Shown: one piece after another, positions 17,071 through 24,681 of the stretch
Numbering within the stretch: position 1 is the first letter of the stretch
Layout: the number at the start of each line of letters is the position of its first letter
From: Marinobacter iranensis
GTDB lineage: Bacteria > Pseudomonadota > Gammaproteobacteria > Pseudomonadales > Oleiphilaceae
NCBI RefSeq assembly: GCF_029207565.1
Contig: NZ_JANCMW010000003.1
Coordinates: forward strand, 186,001-250,000
Direction: 5' to 3'
DNA length: 64,000 bases
The notes under the pieces: generated by a model
What the model saw: the letters and a program-made list of their open reading frames with translations, nothing else
Told to the model about the DNA's origin: nothing
Databases searched by the model: none
Made by a program: the position numbers and the translations under genes

Positions 17071-17769
17071 GTGGAAAATAATGCGTTTTATGTGGCGCTG
17101 TCGCTATTGTTGAACTTCGACGCTTCGCTATTTCAGATCGTGGCGCTTTCGCTGCAGGTTTCGCTTCTGGCGGTGCTGATTGCAGCTTTGCTGGGGTTTC
17201 CCCTCGGTGCGGCGGTGGCGCTATGGCGCTTTCCCGGGCGCGGCGTCATGATCGTTGCGCTCAATGCCCTGATGGGCCTGCCTCCGGTGGTGGCCGGGCT
17301 TATCGTCTATCTTCTGCTCTCGCGCGCCGGTCCACTCGGTGAGTGGGGATTCCTGTTTACACCCGGTGCCATGGTCATTGCGCAGGTAGTGCTGGTGCTG
17401 CCTATTCTGGCCGCGCTCTCGCGCCAGAAGGTGGAAGAACTTCTGGGTGAGTACCGCGAACAGTTTGTGTCTCTGGGCATGTCACGCTCACGCATGATGC
17501 CCACCCTGTTGTGGGATGCCCGCTTTGCGCTGTTGACCGTTCTGCTCGCCGGGTTTGGCCGCGCCAGCGCCGAGGTGGGCGCGGTGATGATGGTCGGTGG
17601 CAACATTGATGGGGTCACACGGGTAATGACCACCGCCATCGTGCTGGAAACCGGCAAGGGCAACCTGCCCCTGGCGCTGGGACTGGGGATCGTGCTGCTG
17701 ACGTTGGTCATGCTGATCAATGCCGGCGCCTACCTGCTGGGTGAGCTGACAAGGAGGCGGGTAGGATGA
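17071..17769 (+). CDS. tupB: Tungstate-type ABC transporter permease (TupB)
   Basis: 232 aa permease with about five membrane segments. The frame is open further upstream, but the GTG at 17071 has AAGGAG 8 bp before it and starts the normal VENNAFYVALSLL N-terminus. Features are LMGLPPVVAGLIVYLLLSR and the coupling loop EYREQFVSLGMSRSRMMPTL; GRASAEVGAVMMVGGNI is typical of TupB and related molybdate permeases. It is the first gene of tupB-C-A; its stop overlaps the ATPase start by 4 bp. Confidence 0.86.
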   Translation: MENNAFYVALSLLLNFDASLFQIVALSLQVSLLAVLIAALLGFPLGAAVALWRFPGRGVMIVALNALMGLPPVVAGLIVYLLLSRAGPLGEWGFLFTPGAMVIAQVVLVLPILAALSRQKVEELLGEYREQFVSLGMSRSRMMPTLLWDARFALLTVLLAGFGRASAEVGAVMMVGGNIDGVTRVMTTAIVLETGKGNLPLALGLGIVLLTLVMLINAGAYLLGELTRRRVG

Positions 17770-18509
17770 CCTCATTTAACGCGCCTTTCCACGCCTCGTC
17801 TGTTCTTTCCCTACCTCCGGCGCTGCGCTTTGAAGGCGTGGCCTTCAGCCACCAGGACAAGGTGCTGCTGGGGCCATGCGCGTTCACTCTGGAGGGCGCG
17901 GGCCCCACCCTGGTGATGGGACCCAATGGCGCAGGCAAGAGTCTTCTTCTGCGGCTGGCTCACGGTTTGCTCTCGCCCACTCAGGGACGGGTGGCATGGT
18001 CAGGTGAAGGGAGCCCCCGCCAGGCGATGGTGTTCCAGCAGCCTGTGCTTTTGCGCCGATCGACCGTGGCCAACCTCATTCACGCGTTGGCGGTGAATAA
18101 CGTCCCGCGCAAAGCACGCGCGAAGCTCGCTTTTGATGCGCTTGAGCGTTTTGGCCTCACCGCCTGTACCGATACGCCCGCGCGCGTGCTCTCCGGCGGC
18201 GAACAGCAGCGCCTGGCACTGGCCCGCGCCTGGGTGCTTTCTCCTCAGGTGCTGTTTCTGGATGAACCCACCTCCGCGCTCGACCCGGCGGCGATCAAAG
18301 CCGTAGAGGCCGCGGTACGTGAGTTTCATCAGCGGGGAACGCGCATCGTGATGACCACCCATGACCTGCACCAAGCCAGGCGCCTTGCAGGGGATGTACT
18401 GTTTCTCTCTGGCGGCAAAGTACGCGAACACACCCCCGCTGAAGCCTTTTTTAACGCGCCCGTCTCGCGAGAGGCACAAGCGTTTATTGCTGGAGAACTG
18501 GTCGAGTAG
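17766..18509 (+). CDS. tupC: Tungstate-type ABC transporter ATP-binding protein (TupC)
   Basis: 247 aa ATPase energising TupB. Walker A GPNGAGKS, Q-loop region MVFQQPVLLRRSTV, signature LSGGEQQRLALARAWVL and Walker B VLFLDEPTSALDP are intact; the switch His is in MTTHDLHQARR. An N-terminal stretch of about 15 residues precedes the first strand. It overlaps tupB by 4 bp and is followed after 44 bp by the binding-protein gene. No C-terminal regulatory TOBE domain is present, unlike ModC. Confidence 0.87.
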   Translation: MTSFNAPFHASSVLSLPPALRFEGVAFSHQDKVLLGPCAFTLEGAGPTLVMGPNGAGKSLLLRLAHGLLSPTQGRVAWSGEGSPRQAMVFQQPVLLRRSTVANLIHALAVNNVPRKARAKLAFDALERFGLTACTDTPARVLSGGEQQRLALARAWVLSPQVLFLDEPTSALDPAAIKAVEAAVREFHQRGTRIVMTTHDLHQARRLAGDVLFLSGGKVREHTPAEAFFNAPVSREAQAFIAGELVE

Positions 18510-18553
18510 TTTGTCCATTGGATGCGCTCAATCCACAACAGGAGAACAACAGG

Positions 18554-19360
18554 ATGAAAACAACCTTAGCTCTCACACTCGCAGGTTTAACCAGCATGGG
18601 CCTGGCGTTCAGCGCTTACGCCGACGACTACATCACCCTGGCCTCAACGACCTCAACCGAGAACTCGGGGCTATTCGACGCCCTTTTACCGCAGTTCGAA
18701 GACGCCACCAACATCGAAGTACGGGTGGTGGCCGTGGGCACCGGGCAGGCGTTTGAAATCGCCCGCCGCGGTGATGCCGACAGCCTTCTGGTACACGACA
18801 CCGCTGGCGAGCAGCGCTTTGTCGAAAACGGCTACGCCAGCGAACGGGCCGATGTGATGTACAACGACTTCGTGTTGATTGGCCCTGCAGACGATCCCGC
18901 CAATATCAGTGACGCGCAAAGTGCCGCCGAAGCATTCGCGGCGATTGCCAATGCCGAGGCTCCCTTCACCTCACGCGGCGATGACAGCGGCACCAATCGC
19001 GCCGAGTTGCGGCTCTGGGAATACGCCGGCGTCGAACCCGACGGCGACTGGTACCGCGAGCTCGGCAGCGGCATGGGGCCAACGCTCAACACCGCCGCCG
19101 CCATGGATGCGTACGTGATGTCGGATCGTGCCACCTGGGTGGCCTTTGGCAACCCTCAGAACCTGACGCTGCTTTTTGAAGGCGACGACGTGCTGTTCAA
19201 CCAGTACGGCAGCTTGCTGATTTCCGAAGAGAAGCATCCGCACCTCAAACACAAGCTGGCCAGGCAGTGGCATGACTGGCTGATTTCCGAGGATGGCCAG
19301 CAAGCGATTGCCGACTTCAGGGTGGACGGACAACAGCTGTTTTTCCCGAATGCCAAATAG
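18554..19360 (+). CDS. tupA: Tungstate-type ABC transporter substrate-binding protein (TupA)
   Basis: 268 aa with signal peptide (about 1-24, cut after AYA). The mature part starts DDYITLASTTSTENSGLF, with the TTSTENSG motif of TupA that binds the oxyanion, then LVHDTAGEQRFVENGYA, VMYNDFVLIGP and FTSRGDDSGT, all characteristic of TupA rather than ModA. The ATG at 18554 is backed by AGGAG 9 bp upstream. TupA binds tungstate with very high affinity in studied species; molybdate binding here cannot be excluded. Placing the binding protein last in the operon is less usual than tupABC order. Confidence 0.9.
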   Translation: MKTTLALTLAGLTSMGLAFSAYADDYITLASTTSTENSGLFDALLPQFEDATNIEVRVVAVGTGQAFEIARRGDADSLLVHDTAGEQRFVENGYASERADVMYNDFVLIGPADDPANISDAQSAAEAFAAIANAEAPFTSRGDDSGTNRAELRLWEYAGVEPDGDWYRELGSGMGPTLNTAAAMDAYVMSDRATWVAFGNPQNLTLLFEGDDVLFNQYGSLLISEEKHPHLKHKLARQWHDWLISEDGQQAIADFRVDGQQLFFPNAK

Positions 19361-19425
19361 GCTAATCTCTGCCAATCTCCGTAAATATTCCATTCTGCGG
19401 CGTCCCTCAAACGGCTATAACAAAA

Positions 19426-20295
19426 ATGACGATTGATCCCATACTTCCCGACCCCAAAAACCCTCGACTATCCCGCGCAGTGGAGGGCGTTGATGAAACC
19501 GGCCAGCCCAAATCGATCAACGTGATCGAAGAGCGCCCGCTGATCATCTACCTGAACAGCCAGGAAATCGTCACCGCCATGACCATAGGCGACCACCCGG
19601 AATACCTGGCCCTCGGTTTCCTGCTGAACCAGGGTATGCTGAAAGAGACGGACCAGATCACCAAAATCGATTACGACGAAGAACTGGAAGTCGCTGTGGT
19701 CCGAACCGCTGGTGTCACGGACGTGGAAGACAAGCTGGAAAAGAAAACCCGGACCTCCGGCTGCGCTGTGGGTACGGTGTTTGGTGACATGATGGCGGGG
19801 CTTGAAGGGCTGTCGCTACCGGACACACCGGTGCACACCAGCACCTTTTACGGTCTCTCCTTCCAGATCAACCACACCCCCAGCCTGTACATGGAAACCG
19901 GCGCCATTCACGGCACTGCCCTGTGCCAGGGCCGCGAAATCCTGGCCTACATGGAGGATGTCGGTCGCCACAACGCGGTCGACAAGATCGCAGGCTGGAT
20001 GCACCTAAACGGAATCACTGCGGCCGATAAAGTCCTCTACACCACGGGGCGACTGACTTCCGAAATGGTGATCAAGACGTCCCTGATGGGCATCCCGACC
20101 CTCATCAGCCGGTCGGGGTTCACGGCCTGGGGCGTCGATATCGCCCGGCAGGTCGGACTGACGCTGATCGGACGAATGCGAGGCAAGAAATTCACCTGCC
20201 TCAGTGGCCAGCACCGCCTGGTGTTCGATCAGGACCTGTCGCAGGTGCCCGATGAAGAAAAGAAAATGCGTCGGAAAGGGGCGGAGCATGACTGA
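19426..20295 (+). CDS. fdhD: Formate dehydrogenase accessory sulfurtransferase FdhD
   Basis: 289 aa. FdhD passes sulfur from a cysteine desulfurase to the bis-MGD cofactor before it enters formate dehydrogenase, and FDH is inactive without it. The conserved region TRTSGCAVGTVFG holds the single loop cysteine (E. coli has two here), and EDVGRHNAVDKIAGW and TTGRLTSEMVIKT are FdhD signature blocks. It begins 65 bp after tupA and 12 bp before mobA, linking metal uptake, cofactor maturation and the FDH structural genes 9 kb downstream. Confidence 0.94.
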   Translation: MTIDPILPDPKNPRLSRAVEGVDETGQPKSINVIEERPLIIYLNSQEIVTAMTIGDHPEYLALGFLLNQGMLKETDQITKIDYDEELEVAVVRTAGVTDVEDKLEKKTRTSGCAVGTVFGDMMAGLEGLSLPDTPVHTSTFYGLSFQINHTPSLYMETGAIHGTALCQGREILAYMEDVGRHNAVDKIAGWMHLNGITAADKVLYTTGRLTSEMVIKTSLMGIPTLISRSGFTAWGVDIARQVGLTLIGRMRGKKFTCLSGQHRLVFDQDLSQVPDEEKKMRRKGAEHD

Positions 20296-20307
20296 CGGAG
20301 GCGGAGT

Positions 20308-20895
20308 ATGACTCAATGCGCAGTCATTCTGGCAGGCGGCCAGGCCAACCGGATGGGCGGCGGTGACAAGGGGCGATTGATGCTGGGTGATCAGTCACTG
20401 ATCCAGCGGGTCATCGACCGGATCACGCCACAGGTCGACGCCGTGGTGTTGAACGCCAACGGAGACCTGAGCCGGTTTGATGATCTGGGTTTGCCCGTGG
20501 TGGCCGACTCGATTGGCGATTTCCCGGGCCCGCTGGCAGGCGTTCTGGCGGGTATGGATTGGGCTGCCGAACAAGGGCATGATTGGCTGATCAGCGTCGC
20601 TGCCGACACCCCGTCATTCCCCCGGGATCTGGCTGCAAGACTGGCCGGACATGACACCCCGGTGGTGCTGGCAGCCACGCCGGATCCCGAACGCGGCCGC
20701 CTGCCCCAACCAACCTTTGGCCGCTGGCAGGTGGCGTTGCGGCATGATCTGCGAGCCGCCCTGAACGACGGCGTACGCAAGATTCGCCAGTGGACACAAG
20801 CCCAGGGTGAAACGCTGGTGGTTTTTGATGAGGGCGACTTTTTCAACATAAATACGCCGGAAGATCTGGCCTGGGCGGAGCAGCATCTGAAGTGA
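20308..20895 (+). CDS. mobA: Molybdenum cofactor guanylyltransferase MobA
   Basis: 195 aa. Attaches GMP to Mo/W-molybdopterin to make the bis-MGD cofactor that FdhA needs. The N-terminal LAGGQANRMGGGDKGRL is the GTP-binding signature, and PGPLAGVLAGMDWA and AADTPSFPRDL (metal-binding Asp) follow; the C-terminal INTPEDLAWAE is typical. Ribosome site GGAGG upstream of 20308. Its stop overlaps the mobB start (GTGA), and the run mobA-mobB-moeA is tightly coupled. Confidence 0.95.
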   Translation: MTQCAVILAGGQANRMGGGDKGRLMLGDQSLIQRVIDRITPQVDAVVLNANGDLSRFDDLGLPVVADSIGDFPGPLAGVLAGMDWAAEQGHDWLISVAADTPSFPRDLAARLAGHDTPVVLAATPDPERGRLPQPTFGRWQVALRHDLRAALNDGVRKIRQWTQAQGETLVVFDEGDFFNINTPEDLAWAEQHLK

Positions 20896-21383
20896 ACGTT
20901 ATAGGCATCGTAGGCTGGAAAAACACCGGAAAAACCACGCTGGCAGCCGCTTTGATTCGCGAGCTGTCCAGCAGGGGGCTAACGGTTAACTCGATCAAGC
21001 ATGCCCATCATGGGGTGGATGTCGACCAGCCTGGCACCGATAGTTACAAACACCGCGATGCCGGGGCTCGTGAGGTTATCCTTGCCGGTGGGCAGCGCTT
21101 CGCCATCATGCACGAGCTGCGTGGAGCCGAAGAGCCGACGCTGGATGAATTGCTGGGCCGGTTGGCGCCCTGTGACTGGGTTGTGGTCGAGGGCTTCAAA
21201 ACCCACGCACATCCCAAGATTGAAGTGCACCGTCGGGAGTGTTCAAGTGCGCCCCTGTACCCGGAAGACGCCAGCATCATTGCAGTAGTGGCGGACTATG
21301 CGGCGGATTTCCCGGGCCCGGTTTTCGATGTGAACAATGTAACCGCAATCGCTGACTTTATTCTGAGCCCAGGAAAATCATGA
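20892..21383 (+). CDS. mobB: Molybdopterin-guanine dinucleotide biosynthesis protein B
   Basis: 163 aa P-loop GTP-binding protein that helps MobA deliver or use GTP. Walker A is in GWKNTGKTTLAAAL (residues 6-19); IKHAHHGVDVDQPGTDSYKH and the WVVVEGFKTHAHPKIEVHR block are typical of MobB. Starts with GTG inside the mobA stop and ends overlapping the moeA start by 4 bp, so the three are translated together. Confidence 0.93.
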   Translation: MNVIGIVGWKNTGKTTLAAALIRELSSRGLTVNSIKHAHHGVDVDQPGTDSYKHRDAGAREVILAGGQRFAIMHELRGAEEPTLDELLGRLAPCDWVVVEGFKTHAHPKIEVHRRECSSAPLYPEDASIIAVVADYAADFPGPVFDVNNVTAIADFILSPGKS

Positions 21384-22642
21384 ACGGGAAAACAACGACT
21401 CCGCTTCGTAACGATTGTTTCGCCCTGCCCCCGGGCGTGAACTGGACGCCGGTGGAAGAGGCGCTGGAGCGGCTGCGCTCGCGCCTGCATCCGGTAGTGG
21501 GCGTGGAGCGCTCGGTTCCCCTGTCACAGGTCAACGGCCGGATCCTGGCGAGCGATGTCCATGCACCTCGCGCTCACCCCCCAAGCAACAATTCCGCGGT
21601 CGATGGATATGCCTTTGCCGGGCCTCTGACAGACGTGCCCTGCACCCTGCCCCTGGTGGATGGCCGCAGCGCCGCCGGGGAGCCGTATCTGGAGCAGGTA
21701 CCTGAGGGCCACGCCATCCGGATTCTGACCGGCGCCGTGATTCCGGCCGGCACGGATACGGTGGTGTTGGAAGAGGACTGCGAGGTCAGGGACGGTCACC
21801 TGCATTTGAACGGCACATTAAAAGCGGGCGCCAATGCGCGCAAAGCCGGTGAGGACATCAAGGCACAGGACCGGATCCTCACGGTGGCCACCCGCCTGAC
21901 ACCGACCCAGATTTCAGTTCTGGCCAGTGTGGGTGTCGAATCGGTCGATGTCTATCAGCGCCTGCGCGTCGGCGTTCTGTCCACGGGCGATGAAGTGAAG
22001 CCTGTCGGATCAGCGGTCACCGACTGGCAGATTTACGACGCCAACCGCCCGATGCTCAGCGCCCTGGTGGCGCAGCTCGGCTATGAGTTGGTGGACCTGG
22101 GCCATGTGCTCGACCGGGCCGAAGACGTCAAAGCGGCATTGGAGCAAGGCTCAGAGCAATGCGACCTGATCCTGACCAGCGGTGGCGTGTCCGCCGGCGA
22201 TGAGGACCATGTATCGAAAACGCTGAAAGCTCACGGTGACATCAGCAATTGGCGTATCGCCATCAAACCTGGCCGGCCCCTGGCACTGGCCATGTTTCAG
22301 GGAACGCCCGTGGTGGGTTTGCCGGGAAATCCGGTGGCGGCCTGGGTCTGTGCACTGCGCTTTGGCGCGCCGGCGATGGCGCTGCTGGCGGGTGGAGAAT
22401 GGTTCGAACCCCAGGCCTATGTCATGCCCGCCAATTTTACCAAGAACAAGAAACCGGGGCGCAGCGAGATGTTGCGGGCCCGGGTTCGTGACGGACAGGT
22501 TGAGGTCTTCGGCTCCGAGGGATCGGGCCGGGTGACCGGCCTGGCCTGGTCCGAGGGTTTGGTGGAACTGGATGAGAGCGCCCGGCAGATAGAGCCGGGA
22601 ACCCCTGTGCGCTTTATTCCCTATGGCAGCTTCGGGCTGTAA
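21380..22642 (+). CDS. moeA: Molybdopterin molybdenumtransferase MoeA
   Basis: 420 aa. Inserts molybdate (or tungstate) into adenylated molybdopterin. Recognisable blocks are NNSAVDGYAFAG, RILTGAVIPAGTDTVVLEED, LSTGDEVKP, YDANRPMLSALV, LTSGGVSAGDEDHV and the FQGTPVVGLPGNPVAAWV loop, so the protein is complete through domain IV. ATGA overlap with mobB. It ends exactly one base before the stop of the convergent DUF6505-like gene. Confidence 0.95.
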   Translation: MNGKTTTPLRNDCFALPPGVNWTPVEEALERLRSRLHPVVGVERSVPLSQVNGRILASDVHAPRAHPPSNNSAVDGYAFAGPLTDVPCTLPLVDGRSAAGEPYLEQVPEGHAIRILTGAVIPAGTDTVVLEEDCEVRDGHLHLNGTLKAGANARKAGEDIKAQDRILTVATRLTPTQISVLASVGVESVDVYQRLRVGVLSTGDEVKPVGSAVTDWQIYDANRPMLSALVAQLGYELVDLGHVLDRAEDVKAALEQGSEQCDLILTSGGVSAGDEDHVSKTLKAHGDISNWRIAIKPGRPLALAMFQGTPVVGLPGNPVAAWVCALRFGAPAMALLAGGEWFEPQAYVMPANFTKNKKPGRSEMLRARVRDGQVEVFGSEGSGRVTGLAWSEGLVELDESARQIEPGTPVRFIPYGSFGL

Positions 22643-23119
22643 TCAATCGACACTGCCGTGAACGGCAAACGCCTCCAGAGAGGCCTCCTGCGGCTCCCGG
22701 GAGCGGTAGGTTTCCTCAACACCCAACCCGGTCAGCGTGCGGCTGACCATCAAAAGCGTGTTGTCCTCGAAGTCCTCACACATGCTGCGCATCTGGTCGA
22801 TTTCTTCACAGGCAACGGGATAGGCCGTATCGACATCCGGCGCGCCATAACGGTTTACGAAGGTCTGCGCCAGGGTCTTGCGTAACTGCTCCAGTTCGGC
22901 CTCGGTGATATCGCACACGCCAACAAAACTGGCACGGCCGCCGGACTCTATGCTGTACCAACCGTTGCTGAAGGCCTGGCGGGCCTTGCCTTTCAGATCC
23001 GCTTCGGTCCAGTTGGAAAACTCGAATCCGCCCGATATCGCCCATTCTCCGCTTGGGGCCGGCACGTCAAACACATTGTCATCGGATATATCCAGTCGCA
23101 GGGTTCGGGCCAGTTTCAT
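22643..23119 (-). CDS. DUF6505-like protein of the formate dehydrogenase cluster
   Basis: 158 aa, no signal peptide and no membrane segment. I recognise it only as the conserved unknown that follows the biotin/lipoate-ligase-like gene in formate dehydrogenase clusters of marine proteobacteria; the DUF6505 label is from memory. It starts MKLARTLRLDISD and has an acidic, Glu-rich middle and C-terminus. Its start overlaps the upstream gene by 4 bp, and it is last in the four-gene minus-strand unit 26,661-22,643. Its role is probably FDH maturation or regulation, but nothing in the sequence says which. Confidence 0.6.
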   Translation of the reverse strand: MKLARTLRLDISDDNVFDVPAPSGEWAISGGFEFSNWTEADLKGKARQAFSNGWYSIESGGRASFVGVCDITEAELEQLRKTLAQTFVNRYGAPDVDTAYPVACEEIDQMRSMCEDFEDNTLLMVSRTLTGLGVEETYRSREPQEASLEAFAVHGSVD

Positions 23120-23820
23120 ACATGCTCCGCGAATTCGATCAAACTTACGGTCTCGGTCATGACGTCCTGACGCAACAACATCCGGCCTTTCTCATCCAGC
23201 CCCACAAAGAGCCCGGACTTTGGCAGGTCAATCATTTTACCCAGAGTGTCACACCGTGGCCGCCATTCGTTGTGTACGCGCTCAAAGCCGCTGTCCAGGA
23301 AGTAGTTCAGCCACAGCAACGTATGCCTGGACCAACTTTCCAGGAGCGCCATGGGAGTGATATTAACGCAGCCTTCCTCATGCAGGCAGGTCTGATTCGG
23401 GCTGTCGCCCGGCTCGCCGCCCACCGGCAGAAACGGCACCTCGATACCGATCACCAGCCAATTTGGATGAGCATTGGCGTCTGACACATCCGCGGCAAAG
23501 CGAACGCTGCCGCAGACCGCGCCATTGACCTTGATACGATCAGGCCATTGAAAATGCACCGGCACTTCGGGTGGGGCCAGCGCACCCAGGCTCTCCGCCA
23601 GGCCTATCTGGGCCACATAGACCGCCTGAATGGCCTCCTCCAGGGGCGTTTCCGGCGCCAGCACCAGGGCCGCGCGTAACGTGTCCACCGCCTCTGAGTA
23701 AAAAATCGTGCCTGAATCAACCCCTGCAATGGCGCGGCTGACGGCCTTGTCAAAGGGATCAGTGTGTCTGGGCACCACTTCGCCCGAGAACAGCGGCGGG
23801 AACTTCGGTGACTCACTCAT
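23116..23820 (-). CDS. Biotin/lipoate ligase-like protein, apparently lacking key active-site motifs
   Basis: 234 aa related to the biotin/lipoate A/B protein ligase superfamily. The core FQWPDRIKVNGAVCGSVRF corresponds to the WPND-x-NGrKlaGiL block of biotin ligases, and NWLVIGIEVPF to WVVIGIGIN. The usual GRGRxGR biotin/ATP loop before it is not visible, and the lysine of the GrKlaG motif is replaced, so ligase activity is doubtful. It may bind a cofactor or a lipoyl-like partner instead. It overlaps both neighbours by 4 bp (Mrp upstream, DUF6505-like downstream), so it belongs to the FDH accessory unit. Confidence 0.65.
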   Translation of the reverse strand: MSESPKFPPLFSGEVVPRHTDPFDKAVSRAIAGVDSGTIFYSEAVDTLRAALVLAPETPLEEAIQAVYVAQIGLAESLGALAPPEVPVHFQWPDRIKVNGAVCGSVRFAADVSDANAHPNWLVIGIEVPFLPVGGEPGDSPNQTCLHEEGCVNITPMALLESWSRHTLLWLNYFLDSGFERVHNEWRPRCDTLGKMIDLPKSGLFVGLDEKGRMLLRQDVMTETVSLIEFAEHV

Positions 23821-24662
23821 CGGATGGCCTCGGCGTAGACTTCCGAGGCGATCAGTTCATCGGCGATGCGCTGGAAGGCCCGCGACTGCGGGCTATCCGG
23901 CTTTGACACCACAATCGGGACGCCGCCATCGGAACCGACACGGATATCCAGATCCAGCGGGATCTCACCCAGGAAGGGCGCACCCAGCTTTTCCGCCTCC
24001 GCGCGGGCGCCACCGTGCCCAAAGGGATGGTGCTCTTTACCGCACCCATCGCAGATAAAAGAGGCCATGTTTTCAATCAAACCGAAGAGAGGCACGTCCA
24101 TCCGGTTGAACATATCAATGCCTTTGCGTGCGTCCATCAGGGCAATGTCCTGGGGTGTCGAGACCACAACCGCACCGGCCACAAAGAATTTCTGGCTCAG
24201 GGTCATCTGGACATCACCGGTGCCCGGGGGAAGATCCACCAGCAAGACATCCAGCCTGCCCCAGTCCACCTGGTTCATCATCTGTTGCAACGCACCCATC
24301 AGCATGGGCCCACGCCAGACGATGGCTTCGTCCTCCGGGGACATCAGTCCGAGGGACATCAGGGTTACGCCGTGATTGCGCAGGGGCAGGATGGTAAGCC
24401 CGTCGGGGCTGGACGGCCGACCGGAAACACCCATCATGCGGGGCTGACTGGGGCCGTAGACGTCAGCGTCCAACAGGCCCACCTTCAGCCCTTTCGAGGC
24501 CAGCGCAACCGCCAGGTTGGAGGCCACTGTCGACTTGCCAACACCACCCTTACCCGAGGCAATGGCGATGATGCGGTCAACGCCTTTCGGGTTTTTGTCC
24601 TGCGGCCGCGGGGCATCGGTACCAATCAGGTTCGGTTTTCCTACTTCGGTGTATTCAACCAT
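23817..24662 (-). CDS. Mrp/ApbC-type P-loop iron-sulfur carrier ATPase
   Basis: 281 aa. Deviant Walker A GKGGVGKSTVASN (about residues 35-47), DADVYGPSQPRMMG, the LLVDLPPGTGDVQM switch and a C-terminal CxxC (ICDGCGKEHH), which holds a bridging Fe-S cluster in dimers of this family. The frame is open to 24785, but the ATG at 24662 has AGGA 7 bp upstream and gives a normal start. It lacks the N-terminal domain of housekeeping Mrp (about 370 aa). Lying 19 bp after a gene for a four-cluster ferredoxin, it probably loads Fe-S clusters into that protein or into FDH. Confidence 0.88.
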   Translation of the reverse strand: MVEYTEVGKPNLIGTDAPRPQDKNPKGVDRIIAIASGKGGVGKSTVASNLAVALASKGLKVGLLDADVYGPSQPRMMGVSGRPSSPDGLTILPLRNHGVTLMSLGLMSPEDEAIVWRGPMLMGALQQMMNQVDWGRLDVLLVDLPPGTGDVQMTLSQKFFVAGAVVVSTPQDIALMDARKGIDMFNRMDVPLFGLIENMASFICDGCGKEHHPFGHGGARAEAEKLGAPFLGEIPLDLDIRVGSDGGVPIVVSKPDSPQSRAFQRIADELIASEVYAEAIR

Positions 24663-24681
24663 GTTGTGTCCTGTTTTTATT

